From: Flavobacteriales bacterium
GTDB lineage: Bacteria > Bacteroidota > Bacteroidia > Flavobacteriales > Schleiferiaceae
Direction: 5' to 3'
DNA: 64,000 bases
NCBI GenBank assembly: GCA_012269745.1
Contig: JAAXJR010000041.1
Span: forward strand, 32,416 to 96,415
The position numbers and the translations under genes are program-made. This document shows positions 19,035 to 28,284 of the stretch, piece after piece. The first letter of the stretch is position 1, and each line of letters starts with the position of its first letter. The notes below the pieces were generated by a model. It was not told where the DNA came from and searched no databases. It saw only the letters and a list, made by a program, of their open reading frames with translations.

Positions 19035-20205
19035 AATCCTAATTCTATCTAATAAAGTCCCCTATCCTTCTAAAGACGGCAGCTCCATAGCAATGGCCCG
19101 TCTATTAGAAAACTTATTAGAAATGGGCAATCATGACATCACCTACGGGGCGCTTAATACGGTAAAACATCGCAAGCATCTTGATGATTTCCCAAAGGAA
19201 ATTTTAGATCAAATTGTTCTCAAGACCTTTCAAGAAGATACCAGTCCTACCCCAATGAACGGGCTATACAATCTCTTCCTAACCAATAAGCCTTTCAATA
19301 CCATAAGATTTTATGTTCATTCTATGGTAAATTGGCTCCAAGGGTTTGAAACGGACCAATTCGATGTCGTTATTCTCGAAGGCGCATTTATGGGAGACTA
19401 CCTGCCGCTAGCTAAGATTATTGGCAAGAAAGTAGTCCTTCGCTCTCATAATCTTGAACACGTCATTTGGGAAAGGAGTATTGAAAATTCCAGTCTAGCC
19501 CTTAAAAAGCTCTACTTCACTATTCAAGCCAATCGATTACGACGATTTGAGCAAAGATTGACACAATTAGTAGATAGTGTTTGGAGCATAAGTCCTGTGG
19601 ATTCTTTTTGGTTTAAAGCCCTCAACAGCGAGACTCATTTTGTGCCAGTTAGCATCCAATCAAAACCTATTGACTTTGAAATTGCTCCTAAAAAGTGTTT
19701 TTTCCTCGGTGCACTGGATTGGTTGCCTAACCTCGAGGCGATTGAATGGTTCTTAAAAGACGTCTGGCCTAGGGTAAATGATTTAGACCCTAGTATTGAA
19801 TTCCATTTGGCAGGAAATAATACACCGAAACACATCCTTAAACTCAAAGCGCACAACCTCTTCGTGCATGGAAGAGTACCTAGTGCCGAGGCGTTCTCTA
19901 AAAACCACGGAATCAGCATTATTCCTTTACTTTCCGGATCGGGAGTACGCATTAAATTATTGGAAAATGGAGCCTACGGTATACCCACTATATCTACACG
20001 TATAGGAGCCGAAGGTGTATACGATACGGTCAATTCCAAAATACCGATTACCGATTTCCCTGCAGAATTGGCCCGTAGAATTGTAGAATATACCACTGAC
20101 GCAAATAAAGCAAAGCTCATCTCAGAGCAGCTCCACGAGGATATTAGTCGTAGATTTAGCGCTTCAGAATCTATTGAAGCAATTCGTAAGGCATGGCCGA
20201 AATAA
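19027..20205 (+). CDS. Glycosyltransferase, family 4-like
   Basis: 392 aa from the ATG at 19027 (PKILILSNKVPYPSKDGSS), overlapping the LptF/LptG stop by 8 bp. A longer open frame begins at 18919 inside that gene but has no family support. GT-B fold: N-terminal Rossmann half with a glycine/serine acceptor loop, a middle LRSHNLEHVIWER segment, and a C-terminal nucleotide-sugar half with FFLGALDWLPNLEAIEWFL, VHGRVPSAEAFSKNHGISIIPLL and GSGVRIKLLENGAYGIPTIST, the E-x7-E-like signature of GT4/GT1 enzymes. The acceptor is unknown; position after an LPS export gene suggests a cell-surface glycan. Confidence 0.85.
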   Translation: MPKILILSNKVPYPSKDGSSIAMARLLENLLEMGNHDITYGALNTVKHRKHLDDFPKEILDQIVLKTFQEDTSPTPMNGLYNLFLTNKPFNTIRFYVHSMVNWLQGFETDQFDVVILEGAFMGDYLPLAKIIGKKVVLRSHNLEHVIWERSIENSSLALKKLYFTIQANRLRRFEQRLTQLVDSVWSISPVDSFWFKALNSETHFVPVSIQSKPIDFEIAPKKCFFLGALDWLPNLEAIEWFLKDVWPRVNDLDPSIEFHLAGNNTPKHILKLKAHNLFVHGRVPSAEAFSKNHGISIIPLLSGSGVRIKLLENGAYGIPTISTRIGAEGVYDTVNSKIPITDFPAELARRIVEYTTDANKAKLISEQLHEDISRRFSASESIEAIRKAWPK

Positions 20206-21329
20206 TCGGACTTTTTGTAGCATCTCTTTGTATCCTTCTCATTGGGCTAACTTATGTGGTATATCCTGCTATTCGGTTATTGAGATTAAAAGATCAACCT
20301 ACATTCTCCGCTCCAGCTCACAGGCCCAGTGTTTCTATCATTTTCGCGGCATATAACGAAAAGGTCGTTATTGAGGAGAAAATCCGCAGCATCTATGACA
20401 GCAAGTACGATTTGGATAAAATCTCTGTACTCGTTGGTAGCGACATGAGTACCGACGGCACTGATGAAATAATTATCCGTCTCCAATCCGAGTTTCCTAA
20501 TCTCCATTTACATCGAACGGAAAAGCGTACTGGAAAATCTGGTATCATGAATATGCTCGCCGACAAGGCTACAGGAGAAATTCTCATCGCAACAGATGCT
20601 AATATCATTTTCAAACACGATACCATTAGTCAGCTCGTTCAAAGCTTTGCCTCGGAACAGATTGGAGCCGTTGCCGGTGCTTTGACTTATAAAGGAAATT
20701 CGGACAATAGCACCGCCAAAAGTGAAGGTATTTACCTAAACCTTGAGAATAAAATCAGGCTCAGTGAAAGCCAATGCTTCGGATTTTGCCTTGGTATGGA
20801 AGGAGGATTGTACGCCATTAGGAAATCCCTTTGGGCCCCTATTCCACCCGCTACCTTTATGGAAGATTTTTTCCAAACCATGCAAATTCTTGGACGGAAG
20901 AAAAAGATCAAATTCAACCCGTTAGCTATTGGTTATGAAGATGTTAGCACATCTCTATATGAAGAGTTTAAGCGTAAAATAAGAATCTCTCTTGGGAACT
21001 TTCAGAATTTGAAGAGGTTCAAAAATGTACTTTGGAAATCTACTTATCCCCTAGGTTATGCTTTCCTTTTACACAAAATTTTACGATGGTTCACACCACA
21101 CATCATTATCGTTCTGTTGGCCGCACTTCTCTTTAATCCACTAACGACGATCATAGGTTTAATTTTATTTGGCGTATTGCTGCTTCAGTTTATCCTCGTC
21201 AAATTCAATATGCACGGCCCTATCACTTACTTTTGTGCTATGAATCTAGCCATGCTGCTGGGACATTTGAAGTACCTCAAAGGTGTCAGTTCAAGTGTTT
21301 GGGAGCCCACTAAAAGAATTCAAGAATGA
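20193..21329 (+). CDS. Membrane-bound family 2 glycosyltransferase
   Basis: 378 aa. One N-terminal membrane segment ([21 protein letters not shown]), a GT-A domain with [32 protein letters not shown], a DANIIF metal-binding D-x-N/D motif and [10 protein letters not shown], a later [12 protein letters not shown] (ED base), and two to three C-terminal membrane segments. This architecture resembles processive or lipid-linked glycan synthases. It overlaps the preceding glycosyltransferase by 13 bp and the ribB gene by 4 bp (ATGA), so the three are tightly coupled. Confidence 0.87.
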   Translation: MAEIIGLFVASLCILLIGLTYVVYPAIRLLRLKDQPTFSAPAHRPSVSIIFAAYNEKVVIEEKIRSIYDSKYDLDKISVLVGSDMSTDGTDEIIIRLQSEFPNLHLHRTEKRTGKSGIMNMLADKATGEILIATDANIIFKHDTISQLVQSFASEQIGAVAGALTYKGNSDNSTAKSEGIYLNLENKIRLSESQCFGFCLGMEGGLYAIRKSLWAPIPPATFMEDFFQTMQILGRKKKIKFNPLAIGYEDVSTSLYEEFKRKIRISLGNFQNLKRFKNVLWKSTYPLGYAFLLHKILRWFTPHIIIVLLAALLFNPLTTIIGLILFGVLLLQFILVKFNMHGPITYFCAMNLAMLLGHLKYLKGVSSSVWEPTKRIQE

Positions 21330-22435
21330 GTTTGAATACCATAGAAGAAGCCTTAGAAGATATCGCCGCCGGAAAAGTAGTCATTGTCGTTGATGATGAA
21401 GACAGAGAGAATGAAGGGGATTTTGTGGCCGCGGCCGAATGTGTGTCTCCTGAGATGATCAATTTCATGGCGACTGAAGGTCGAGGTTTAATTTGTACAC
21501 CTATTCTACCACAGCGCGCCGAGGAATTGGACCTTCCTCCTATGGTTCAGAACAACACGGACCCTAACAAAACTGCGTTTACTGTAAGTATTGATCGCAT
21601 TGGAGAAGGTTGCACTACCGGCATCTCTGCTTACGATCGTTACATGACTGTAAAAGCGCTCGTAGACCCATCAATCAAGCCAGAACAATTAGCTCGTCCT
21701 GGACACATTTTTCCGCTCATAGCAAAGCCGGGCGGAGTACTTCGCCGTGTAGGGCATACAGAAGCAGCCGTAGATTTAGCACGTCTTGCCAGTAAAGCTC
21801 CTGCCGGGGTGATCGTTGAAATCATGAATGAAGACGGCACCATGGCACGCCTACCGCAGCTTCTGGAGATTGCTAAAAAGCATGATCTAAAGGTGATCAG
21901 TATTGAAGATCTCGTAGCCTTTAGGATGGAAAAGGAGAGCTTGATTGAATTGGCAGAAAAAACAGAGATTGATACTCCATATGGTCATTTCACTTTGCAT
22001 GCCTTTGAGCAAAAAACGAATGACCAAGTTCATATCGCACTGACAAAGGGCAGTTGGAAGAAAGAAGATGTCGTTCCTGTTCGTATTCAGAGCGCAGGTA
22101 TTGCCAACGACATTTTCCACACCTTGACTTCAAACGAAGCCACAAACTTTCAACGTGCACTCTCCACCATTTCTAAGCGCGGGGCCGGTGCGATCATCTA
22201 CATGAATCAAGAACGTAATTCGAACAAGATTCTTCAAAGAATTCGTCAATTCAAAAAAGAAGGAGAGTTGAGTTCTATCGGCTCAATGAAGGATGCTAGG
22301 GACTTTGGGATTGGTGCACAGATTATTCACCAATTGGGAATTAAGAACATTGATCTAGTAACCAACAACCCTATCAAACGTGTTGGTGTTGCAGGGTACG
22401 GATTAGAGATAGTGCAGAATTCAGCCTTAGAATGA
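21326..22435 (+). CDS. ribB: 3,4-dihydroxy-2-butanone-4-phosphate synthase with degenerate GTP cyclohydrolase II domain
   Basis: 369 aa. The N-terminal RibB half is intact: [38 protein letters not shown] and [15 protein letters not shown] are the substrate and metal-binding motifs of the enzyme making DHBP from ribulose 5-phosphate. The C-terminal half has the fold landmarks of RibA ([31 protein letters not shown]) but lacks the three zinc cysteines of the CLTGDxxxxxxCDCG motif (here AGIANDIF... with no Cys) and the QEGRGIG substrate loop (here NQERNSNKI). GTP cyclohydrolase II activity is therefore unlikely, and a separate RibA should exist elsewhere. It overlaps both neighbours by 4 bp. Confidence 0.9.
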   Translation: MSLNTIEEALEDIAAGKVVIVVDDEDRENEGDFVAAAECVSPEMINFMATEGRGLICTPILPQRAEELDLPPMVQNNTDPNKTAFTVSIDRIGEGCTTGISAYDRYMTVKALVDPSIKPEQLARPGHIFPLIAKPGGVLRRVGHTEAAVDLARLASKAPAGVIVEIMNEDGTMARLPQLLEIAKKHDLKVISIEDLVAFRMEKESLIELAEKTEIDTPYGHFTLHAFEQKTNDQVHIALTKGSWKKEDVVPVRIQSAGIANDIFHTLTSNEATNFQRALSTISKRGAGAIIYMNQERNSNKILQRIRQFKKEGELSSIGSMKDARDFGIGAQIIHQLGIKNIDLVTNNPIKRVGVAGYGLEIVQNSALE

Positions 22436-23268
22436 AATCCTCGAATTCCATCCGATTAGCCGTCCAATTTTACAAGCGTCAAAACACTACATTGTCGCTG
22501 GTGAATTTGATGCTATTGGTGGCCATTTCTGGTATACTGGAGACCCTGCCAATACTAGCGTCCCTCCCCTTGTTGCGTTCCGTGTTCCTTGGTAATATCA
22601 CGGTTGAATTAGGCAGCTTTGAAGTGACAATGGTTATCTACGCCATTGCTTTGGCAGTATTGCTTGCTTTAAGGTTTTTCATAGGTCGCTATGCACAATT
22701 CGCAAATGCCCGTGAGCGCATTAATATTTTAACGGAGTTTAGAATTACTGCTACTGCGGAGGATCGAAAAGTGCAAAAAATCAACTTTGGGAAAAGCGTA
22801 CAGGGCATCAACTTTTTACTCGTAGGTTGGAGCCAATTTGTACCAGGTATTCTTTTTACCATATTGGGTATTGTACTAGCTCCAAAATTTGGGATAATAA
22901 CTCTAGGAATTGTTGGACTTTGGGCCATAATTCTTCGATTAGTCAAACGAAACCAAGATAGTTGGCATAAAAAGTCGAGCAATCTTGCCAATAAAATTGA
23001 TGAGTTAAATACTACGCAGCTTAAAGAACTACAATCGTATAGAATTGAAGGTGCACGCTGGGATGCCATCAATAAAAACCTGAGAGAAATAGTGATAATT
23101 AGTTCTCTAGTCGGCTCATTGATGATCAATAACCACCTTGGAATGAGCTCTTCGTTTAGTTCTTTATTTGTAATTATCGTTTTTCTAAGAGGCCTACAGC
23201 AACTATACACGTCCTATATCATGGCACAACAACTCGCTGGTTTACAAAATTTTCTAGCAAAAGTGTAG
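22432..23268 (+). CDS. Stand-alone ABC-exporter-like transmembrane domain
   Basis: 278 aa. No close family is recognised. The pattern is that of a type I ABC exporter membrane domain: five or six hydrophobic spans, an opening LVNLMLLVAISGILETLPILASLPLL typical of exporter TM1, a cytoplasmic loop after RFFIGRYAQFANARERINILTEF, and a late coupling-helix-like region. No nucleotide-binding domain follows; the protein ends in NFLAKV, about where the linker to an ATPase would begin. It may be a fragment that lost its ATPase, a subunit using an ATPase encoded elsewhere, or another polytopic protein. It is translationally coupled to ribB (ATGA) and is the last gene before a 63-bp gap. Confidence 0.6.
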   Translation: MKSSNSIRLAVQFYKRQNTTLSLVNLMLLVAISGILETLPILASLPLLRSVFLGNITVELGSFEVTMVIYAIALAVLLALRFFIGRYAQFANARERINILTEFRITATAEDRKVQKINFGKSVQGINFLLVGWSQFVPGILFTILGIVLAPKFGIITLGIVGLWAIILRLVKRNQDSWHKKSSNLANKIDELNTTQLKELQSYRIEGARWDAINKNLREIVIISSLVGSLMINNHLGMSSSFSSLFVIIVFLRGLQQLYTSYIMAQQLAGLQNFLAKV

Positions 23269-23331
23269 CTGTTATCACGGCGGTTTTGGTCTAAGTATTT
23301 GTACTTTTACTGAAATAAAAACCGTTAAATC

Positions 23332-25383
23332 ATGAGAAAAACCCTAGCCCTCTTGACAGCCGGCTTATACCTAGCTAGTTGTCAGACAGATACGGTGGGT
23401 ATTGACGATGTTGACATTATTGCGGAACCCGTAATTGCTTTACCTATAGGTGAAATCAACTTGACTCTGGACCACCTACTCGTACCGGACGATTCCTTGA
23501 TCTACGACGATAATATGGATTACAAGCTAGTGGTAGCTCAAGATTCCGTATTCTCGATTGCCGTAGACGACCTTATTTCATTACCTGCACAAAGTCCTGC
23601 TTCGAGCTCCATTTCTATGGGAACTATCGGCGTGAACAATGTAACGATGACCACAGACATCAGCCTTGGGACTGTTGCAACAGATGCTGGATTGACCACT
23701 ATTAATTCTGCGAATGGCTCAAGTGCACCATTCCCTTCCATCAATGAAACCAACGTAGGAACTTACGGCGGTGGTGGCTTTGGAACATTCACGAATGCAT
23801 CTTTTTCAGACGGTTCAATGACACTTACCATGACCAACGATTGGCCAACGGTAGTAAGCATGGGGGTTGAGCTTGTAAATAATACGAGCGGCGCGACTAT
23901 TCTGACTTTTGCTCTTAACAATGCCTCAGCAAACGGAGGTACAGCAACAGATACTGAAAGCCTCATAAACAAGACGCTTCCAAATGACATTGGTTTCAAA
24001 ATCACTTCGCTAAGTTCTCCAGGTACAGGAACCAACTTTGTTGCGATTGATACAACGGATGCACTAACTCTGGACATTTCTACAGCAGATCTTGAAGTAT
24101 ATAGCGCAGTAACTGCATTAACTACACAAGATATCTCAAGCGATACGCAATACGTAGATTTGAGTACAGGTGGTAGCGAGGAGCTACGAGAGCTGATGTT
24201 CAACACAGCAAGCTTTGACTACGAATTCACTTCTACCCTTGCCGAGGATCTTGAACTAGGCATTGGTTTCCCAGGTTCTGATCAAAATGGCGTTGAGGTG
24301 GACACCACCATTACTATTCCTTCAGGACAAACGGTAACTGGTTCTATTAGTTTGGACAATACCATTTTAGATTTAACTACTGATCCTTCACAAAACCACA
24401 GCAAACTGCCCATTGCAGTAAGTGCTACTCTTCTAGGTTCAGGAAACCAAGTAACTATAGATAGTTCTGATGCCCTCGATATGACCTTCGAAATGACCAA
24501 CCTACAATTCGGTCACATTAAAGGGTTCTTTGGTACTCAGATGATTTCGATTGATAACGGTTCTGTACCGCTATCCGTTGAATTTCTCGAAAACTTCGAA
24601 GGTTCTATTGCTTTTGCAGAGCCATCAATCTCAATGGATATCACCAACTCGATTGGTCTGCCTATCCAATTGGCCTTGGATTTTGATTCCTATTCAAACG
24701 GAACAGCATCTTCACTAAATGGTCCGGATTACATACTGCCCTTCCCAACAACTTTGGGTGATACGGAAACAGGCACCCTGACTTACGACAATACCAACAG
24801 TCAGATTACAGACGTCTTCACACTTCCTAAGGACAGCATCGTCTATGGTGGAGCTGTGAATGTTAACCACGATACGACCACCTTCGGTACTGACAATTTC
24901 GTCACGAATACCGGTGCCATCTCAGGTGACTTATTAATGGAACTTCCATTTACCATTACGGCTACAGGTTTGGCTTTTGGTGATACTCTGGCTCAAGATC
25001 TTAACTTAAATGAAAGTCTAGACGATAGTACTTCGGTTGAAGATTTGAAACTCTTCTTGAGCACCACTACTACTCTACCTCTCGATGCTTCAATCACTCT
25101 GAAATTCTACGACGCTACGTGGAATGAAGTGCATATGGAGACGGTTGACCTTCTTGTGAGTGGTGTACCAAATGCCAACGGCATAGTTACTTCACCAAGT
25201 GTGAGTGATGTAGAAATTGATCTAAGTGGTACAGCATTAGAAGCTGTATTAAATGCAAAGGCCGTTATCGCAGAGGCCACTATGGATACCTACAATGGTG
25301 GTTCTGATCCTGTGAAACTCAGGACTGATGCTTCCATCCGCCTCGGTTTAGGTGTACAACTTCAATTGAATGTAATCCGTTAA
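23332..25383 (+). CDS. Large beta-rich lipoprotein of unknown function
   Basis: 683 aa. A lipoprotein signal (MRKTLALLTAGLYLASC) places the acylated Cys at residue 17. The mature part is acidic, rich in Thr, Ser, Asp and Gly, with alternating hydrophobic strands and no catalytic motif that I recognise; it looks like a string of beta-sandwich modules (for example around LELGIGFPGSDQNG and LNGPDYILPFPTTLG). Its stop shares bases with the start of the DUF5723-type gene (TAATG), so the two are likely to act together at the outer membrane. A TACTTTTA sequence at 23302-23309 resembles a -7 promoter element with one mismatch. Confidence 0.72.
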   Translation: MRKTLALLTAGLYLASCQTDTVGIDDVDIIAEPVIALPIGEINLTLDHLLVPDDSLIYDDNMDYKLVVAQDSVFSIAVDDLISLPAQSPASSSISMGTIGVNNVTMTTDISLGTVATDAGLTTINSANGSSAPFPSINETNVGTYGGGGFGTFTNASFSDGSMTLTMTNDWPTVVSMGVELVNNTSGATILTFALNNASANGGTATDTESLINKTLPNDIGFKITSLSSPGTGTNFVAIDTTDALTLDISTADLEVYSAVTALTTQDISSDTQYVDLSTGGSEELRELMFNTASFDYEFTSTLAEDLELGIGFPGSDQNGVEVDTTITIPSGQTVTGSISLDNTILDLTTDPSQNHSKLPIAVSATLLGSGNQVTIDSSDALDMTFEMTNLQFGHIKGFFGTQMISIDNGSVPLSVEFLENFEGSIAFAEPSISMDITNSIGLPIQLALDFDSYSNGTASSLNGPDYILPFPTTLGDTETGTLTYDNTNSQITDVFTLPKDSIVYGGAVNVNHDTTTFGTDNFVTNTGAISGDLLMELPFTITATGLAFGDTLAQDLNLNESLDDSTSVEDLKLFLSTTTTLPLDASITLKFYDATWNEVHMETVDLLVSGVPNANGIVTSPSVSDVEIDLSGTALEAVLNAKAVIAEATMDTYNGGSDPVKLRTDASIRLGLGVQLQLNVIR

Positions 25384-25388
25384 TGACT

Positions 25389-26921
25389 ATGAAAAAGTTT
25401 ATCACACTCTTCGCTATTGTCATTACATCGGGTGTAATGGCACAAAATTTAACCACTTGGGGGCTCTCAGGAAATGCTGACAACTTGGTCCAAAATCCAG
25501 GAGCAGATCCAATGACCAGCTTCCAATTAAGATACTTGGGGTTCCAAACGAATGCTGGATTAAATATGACGGCTGGTGAGCTTCTTAGTTCACCTGATAT
25601 CCTGGCGAATATTGCTGGATCAGGCCTAGCAACCACTGAATTCTCTCTTGAAAATAATTTGGTTCTTCCTCATTTAGGAATCAAGTTGGGTAAGAACTAC
25701 ATCTTCGCCGGCGCTAACATTGATGTCACTTTTGGAGCTGTCGTTGATAATGACCTAGTAGGGTTCATCAAATATGGAATGGCTGATGCCAATGGAGATT
25801 TCGATCCTAATTACTCGGGAGATTTCTCAGACTTAGGGTTTAACCTACAAGTAAACCAAAGCACCTACTTCGGTTACCAGCGTGCCTTGATGGACAATAA
25901 ATTACGTGTTGGTGCGACATACACTATGCACAACTACGTGACTGGTTTCAATGTTAACGCTTCTAACTTTAACATTGTCACTACTGGTTCCGTAGGAGCA
26001 CCAAACTCATTTGCTGTAGATTATGATGTAGATATTGCTGGTGGGTTCGATTTCAATGCTGTCGACAGTCTATCGTTAATGAGGGATGCTATTAAAGACA
26101 TTGCAACTCTTGAAATTGATCTAATGAATAGCATGACTTCATCAATTGGATTTGGTCTTACATTCAAGCCTATTCAAAGAGTTGAACTAGCTTTCGCAAT
26201 GAACGGGTTGAATGCTGAAGCAGTAAGCTTTAATAGCATTACTTCGAAAGTATGGTCAGGTTCTAGTACTATTGATGGATTTGAATACACTTCGCAAGCG
26301 GGCGAAGCTGTATCTGAAGAGGTAGGTAATGCTGTAGATCAGTACACTGAAAGTCTAACAAATTCTATTGGTAATGAACTGACCAACGGAAATTATCAGC
26401 AAACCTTGAATGTTGCTCAGAACACTAATGCAGCATCTAACTTCTACTTCACGAAGCGCAGCTACATAGGTGCTCACTACACTTCAAGAACCAATTCTTT
26501 TAGAGATTTTGAATATGCTGGATTTAATGGACTATTGTGGCTGGGTCGCAACCTCCAACTCAAGGGTGGATACTACCTTTCGTTGGATGATGTAAACTCT
26601 GATATTATCAACGCCGCTGTACAGTTCCGTATTACTCCCCTTCTTCAAGTTTATGTAGGCTCAAACACTGTTGGAGATATTGCAACTATTGCTGATTCGT
26701 TCATTCAAGATCCTGAGAACATTCAGATTGGCGCTGCTACTAATGCTGTTAATCTAAGTGCAGGAGTAAGCTTCACTGCTTTTGATGGCAGATTTAGAGC
26801 TGAGAAAAAGGCACGTAAAGAAGCGAAAGCTGCTGAGAAAGCAAAAGATGCGACTGGTCTTACTCCAGCACAACAACAGAAAGTTGACGATGCTGCAGAA
26901 AACAGCAGCACGAAAAAATAA
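25389..26921 (+). CDS. DUF5723-type outer-membrane protein
   Basis: About 510 aa. The frame opens at 25383 on the stop of the preceding gene, but the ATG at 25389 gives the cleaner signal peptide (MKKFITLFAIVITSGVMA, cleavage before QN). The mature part begins TWGLSGNADNLVQNPGADP and continues with many amphipathic strands (NNLVLPHLGIKLGKNYIFAGANID, RVGATYTMHNYV), as in the Bacteroidota DUF5723 family, presumed outer-membrane beta-barrels. The last 45 residues are a highly charged Lys/Ala/Glu helix (KKARKEAKAAEKAKD) that should sit in the periplasm. Function unknown. A strong terminator follows. Confidence 0.75.
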   Translation: MKKFITLFAIVITSGVMAQNLTTWGLSGNADNLVQNPGADPMTSFQLRYLGFQTNAGLNMTAGELLSSPDILANIAGSGLATTEFSLENNLVLPHLGIKLGKNYIFAGANIDVTFGAVVDNDLVGFIKYGMADANGDFDPNYSGDFSDLGFNLQVNQSTYFGYQRALMDNKLRVGATYTMHNYVTGFNVNASNFNIVTTGSVGAPNSFAVDYDVDIAGGFDFNAVDSLSLMRDAIKDIATLEIDLMNSMTSSIGFGLTFKPIQRVELAFAMNGLNAEAVSFNSITSKVWSGSSTIDGFEYTSQAGEAVSEEVGNAVDQYTESLTNSIGNELTNGNYQQTLNVAQNTNAASNFYFTKRSYIGAHYTSRTNSFRDFEYAGFNGLLWLGRNLQLKGGYYLSLDDVNSDIINAAVQFRITPLLQVYVGSNTVGDIATIADSFIQDPENIQIGAATNAVNLSAGVSFTAFDGRFRAEKKARKEAKAAEKAKDATGLTPAQQQKVDDAAENSSTKK

Positions 26922-26937
26922 TTCAACTTTGACGGTT

Positions 26938-26973
26938 TTAAAAAAGCCCGGCCTAAAGGCCGGGCTTTTTTAT
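26938..26973. terminator. Bidirectional Rho-independent terminator
   Basis: An 8-bp perfect stem GCCCGGCC (26946-26953) with GGCCGGGC (26958-26965), loop TAAA, flanked by an A-run on the left and a T-run on the right. It therefore ends both the rightward lipoprotein/DUF5723 operon and the leftward DUF58 operon. Confidence 0.93.
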
Positions 26974-26985
26974 GGTTGAAATTTT

Positions 26986-27846
26986 CTACTCGCCCTTCGG
27001 CGCAATGATTTTCCTGAAGTTCAGTAACGGAGCATCCTCGGTGTAAAGTACCTTATATGTATAGCCGTACATTGCAGCATTAGCTTTCACAATCTCTATT
27101 TGTTGCTCTATGAAATGATTCAATGACTTTGCATCCTCTAAGCTGATTAAGGTCTTCTTGCTGGTTTCAGAATCGATAACAAATGAGCCAGCGTAGTGCT
27201 CTGGTGTTAGCTCTTTGTCTTTGGAGATTAGTAGAAGTACTTTAACGAAATGGCCAGCATCAACTAATGCTCCCACTGCTTGAGAGAGTCCTTCCATATC
27301 TTCATGATATGGATCAGTCATGATGATTACTTCGCTCCTCGGAGTAATCTCGGCGAGCAAACGATGAATGCCCTTAAGGAGATCTCCATTGCCCGCAGGT
27401 TGAGAATTTCTTGTTGCTAGAAAGCTTAGAAGCTGCTCCATGGCATCTTCGGTGTTCTTGGCTTCAAAGAATCGCTCCTCTCCTTCCCTTACATCAAGAA
27501 GACCAAGTGCATCTCTTTGCTTGGACAATAAGGCTGCCGAGAGTGCGATTTGTCGCACCGCGCAGTCCCACTTCTCTCCAGCGCTTCCATACATGGAAGC
27601 GCTGGAGTCTAGAAGAAAATAAGCGCGCAGATTACTCTCAGCCTCGTACTGCTTTGTGAGGTATTTATCTTGTCGTGCGAGCACGGTCCAATCAATGAAC
27701 TTTGGGGAATCTCCAGGCACATAAGCGCGGTGCTGCGCAAAATCTAAACTGAATCCGAAATCTGGACTCTTGTGCAAACCGGTCATAAAGCCACGCACCT
27801 TATCGCGTGCCCACCATTGCAGTCCTATGATTTCGTCTTTATTCAT
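26986..27846 (-). CDS. DUF58 domain protein (VWA-like)
   Basis: 286 aa. The DUF58 signature is clear: FSLDFAQHRAYVPGDSPKFIDW followed by TKQYEAESNLRAYFLLDSSASMYG, where DSSAS is a MIDAS-like metal site of a von Willebrand A-type fold, and RSEVIIMTDPYHED. DUF58 proteins usually accompany MoxR AAA ATPases and VWA/Bat proteins in chaperone-like complexes. Here no moxR or bat gene is adjacent; instead the upstream operon members are two small helical proteins and a PIDGG-tail peptide. It is the last gene of that leftward operon, 3 bp behind its neighbour. Confidence 0.87.
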   Translation of the reverse strand: MNKDEIIGLQWWARDKVRGFMTGLHKSPDFGFSLDFAQHRAYVPGDSPKFIDWTVLARQDKYLTKQYEAESNLRAYFLLDSSASMYGSAGEKWDCAVRQIALSAALLSKQRDALGLLDVREGEERFFEAKNTEDAMEQLLSFLATRNSQPAGNGDLLKGIHRLLAEITPRSEVIIMTDPYHEDMEGLSQAVGALVDAGHFVKVLLLISKDKELTPEHYAGSFVIDSETSKKTLISLEDAKSLNHFIEQQIEIVKANAAMYGYTYKVLYTEDAPLLNFRKIIAPKGE

Positions 27847-27849
27847 CTT

Positions 27850-28263
27850 TTAATTCATGGACACCTTTTGCCTTGCCCATTGAGAAATTGTGATATAATC
27901 CAAAGCTACTTCCGTTTTGAATAATTCCAATACAAGAATCAACTTCATTTGAAGCAAACGAATACGCTCGATGAGATCTTCAGGGAATCCCCCTTTAAGC
28001 ATTCTTGCTGCATTCGCGATACGCACATGTTCCAAGAGTTCATTTGAACTTTGTACCGCCTTAGAATAATAGTCTTCAAACGTATGACTATAGCGAGCTG
28101 CCACGCCTTGATCTAGTTCATTGCAAATGCTAATGATATCGTCCTTAATCTTGAAGGCTAGATTGAACGTGCCATTGCTGTGATAGCCTCTGGTCAACTT
28201 TTGGATTGCTCGGTTGATAGCCATGGCTTCTTGATAAATTGGTTGGCTGATTACTGTTTTCAT
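27850..28263 (-). CDS. Small four-helix-bundle protein (IVP/bAvd-like)
   Basis: 137 aa, almost entirely helical. The order of amphipathic helices and the segments IYQEAMAINRAIQKLTRGY, IKDDIISICNELDQG and DYYSKAVQSSNELLEHVRIA resemble the four-helix-bundle family that includes 23S-rRNA intervening-sequence proteins and the Avd accessory protein of diversity-generating retroelements. No reverse transcriptase or intervening sequence is nearby, so neither role is supported here. It lies 3 bp ahead of the DUF58 gene and 21 bp behind a second helical gene. Function unknown. Confidence 0.65.
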   Translation of the reverse strand: MKTVISQPIYQEAMAINRAIQKLTRGYHSNGTFNLAFKIKDDIISICNELDQGVAARYSHTFEDYYSKAVQSSNELLEHVRIANAARMLKGGFPEDLIERIRLLQMKLILVLELFKTEVALDYITISQWARQKVSMN

Positions 28264-28284
28264 AATTAAGCGATTTAGTTAGGG

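Noticed and set aside
21270..21326. An FMN riboswitch before ribB
   Set aside because: ribB starts within the stop of the preceding gene, so there is no leader; no conserved RFN-like sequence was seen.
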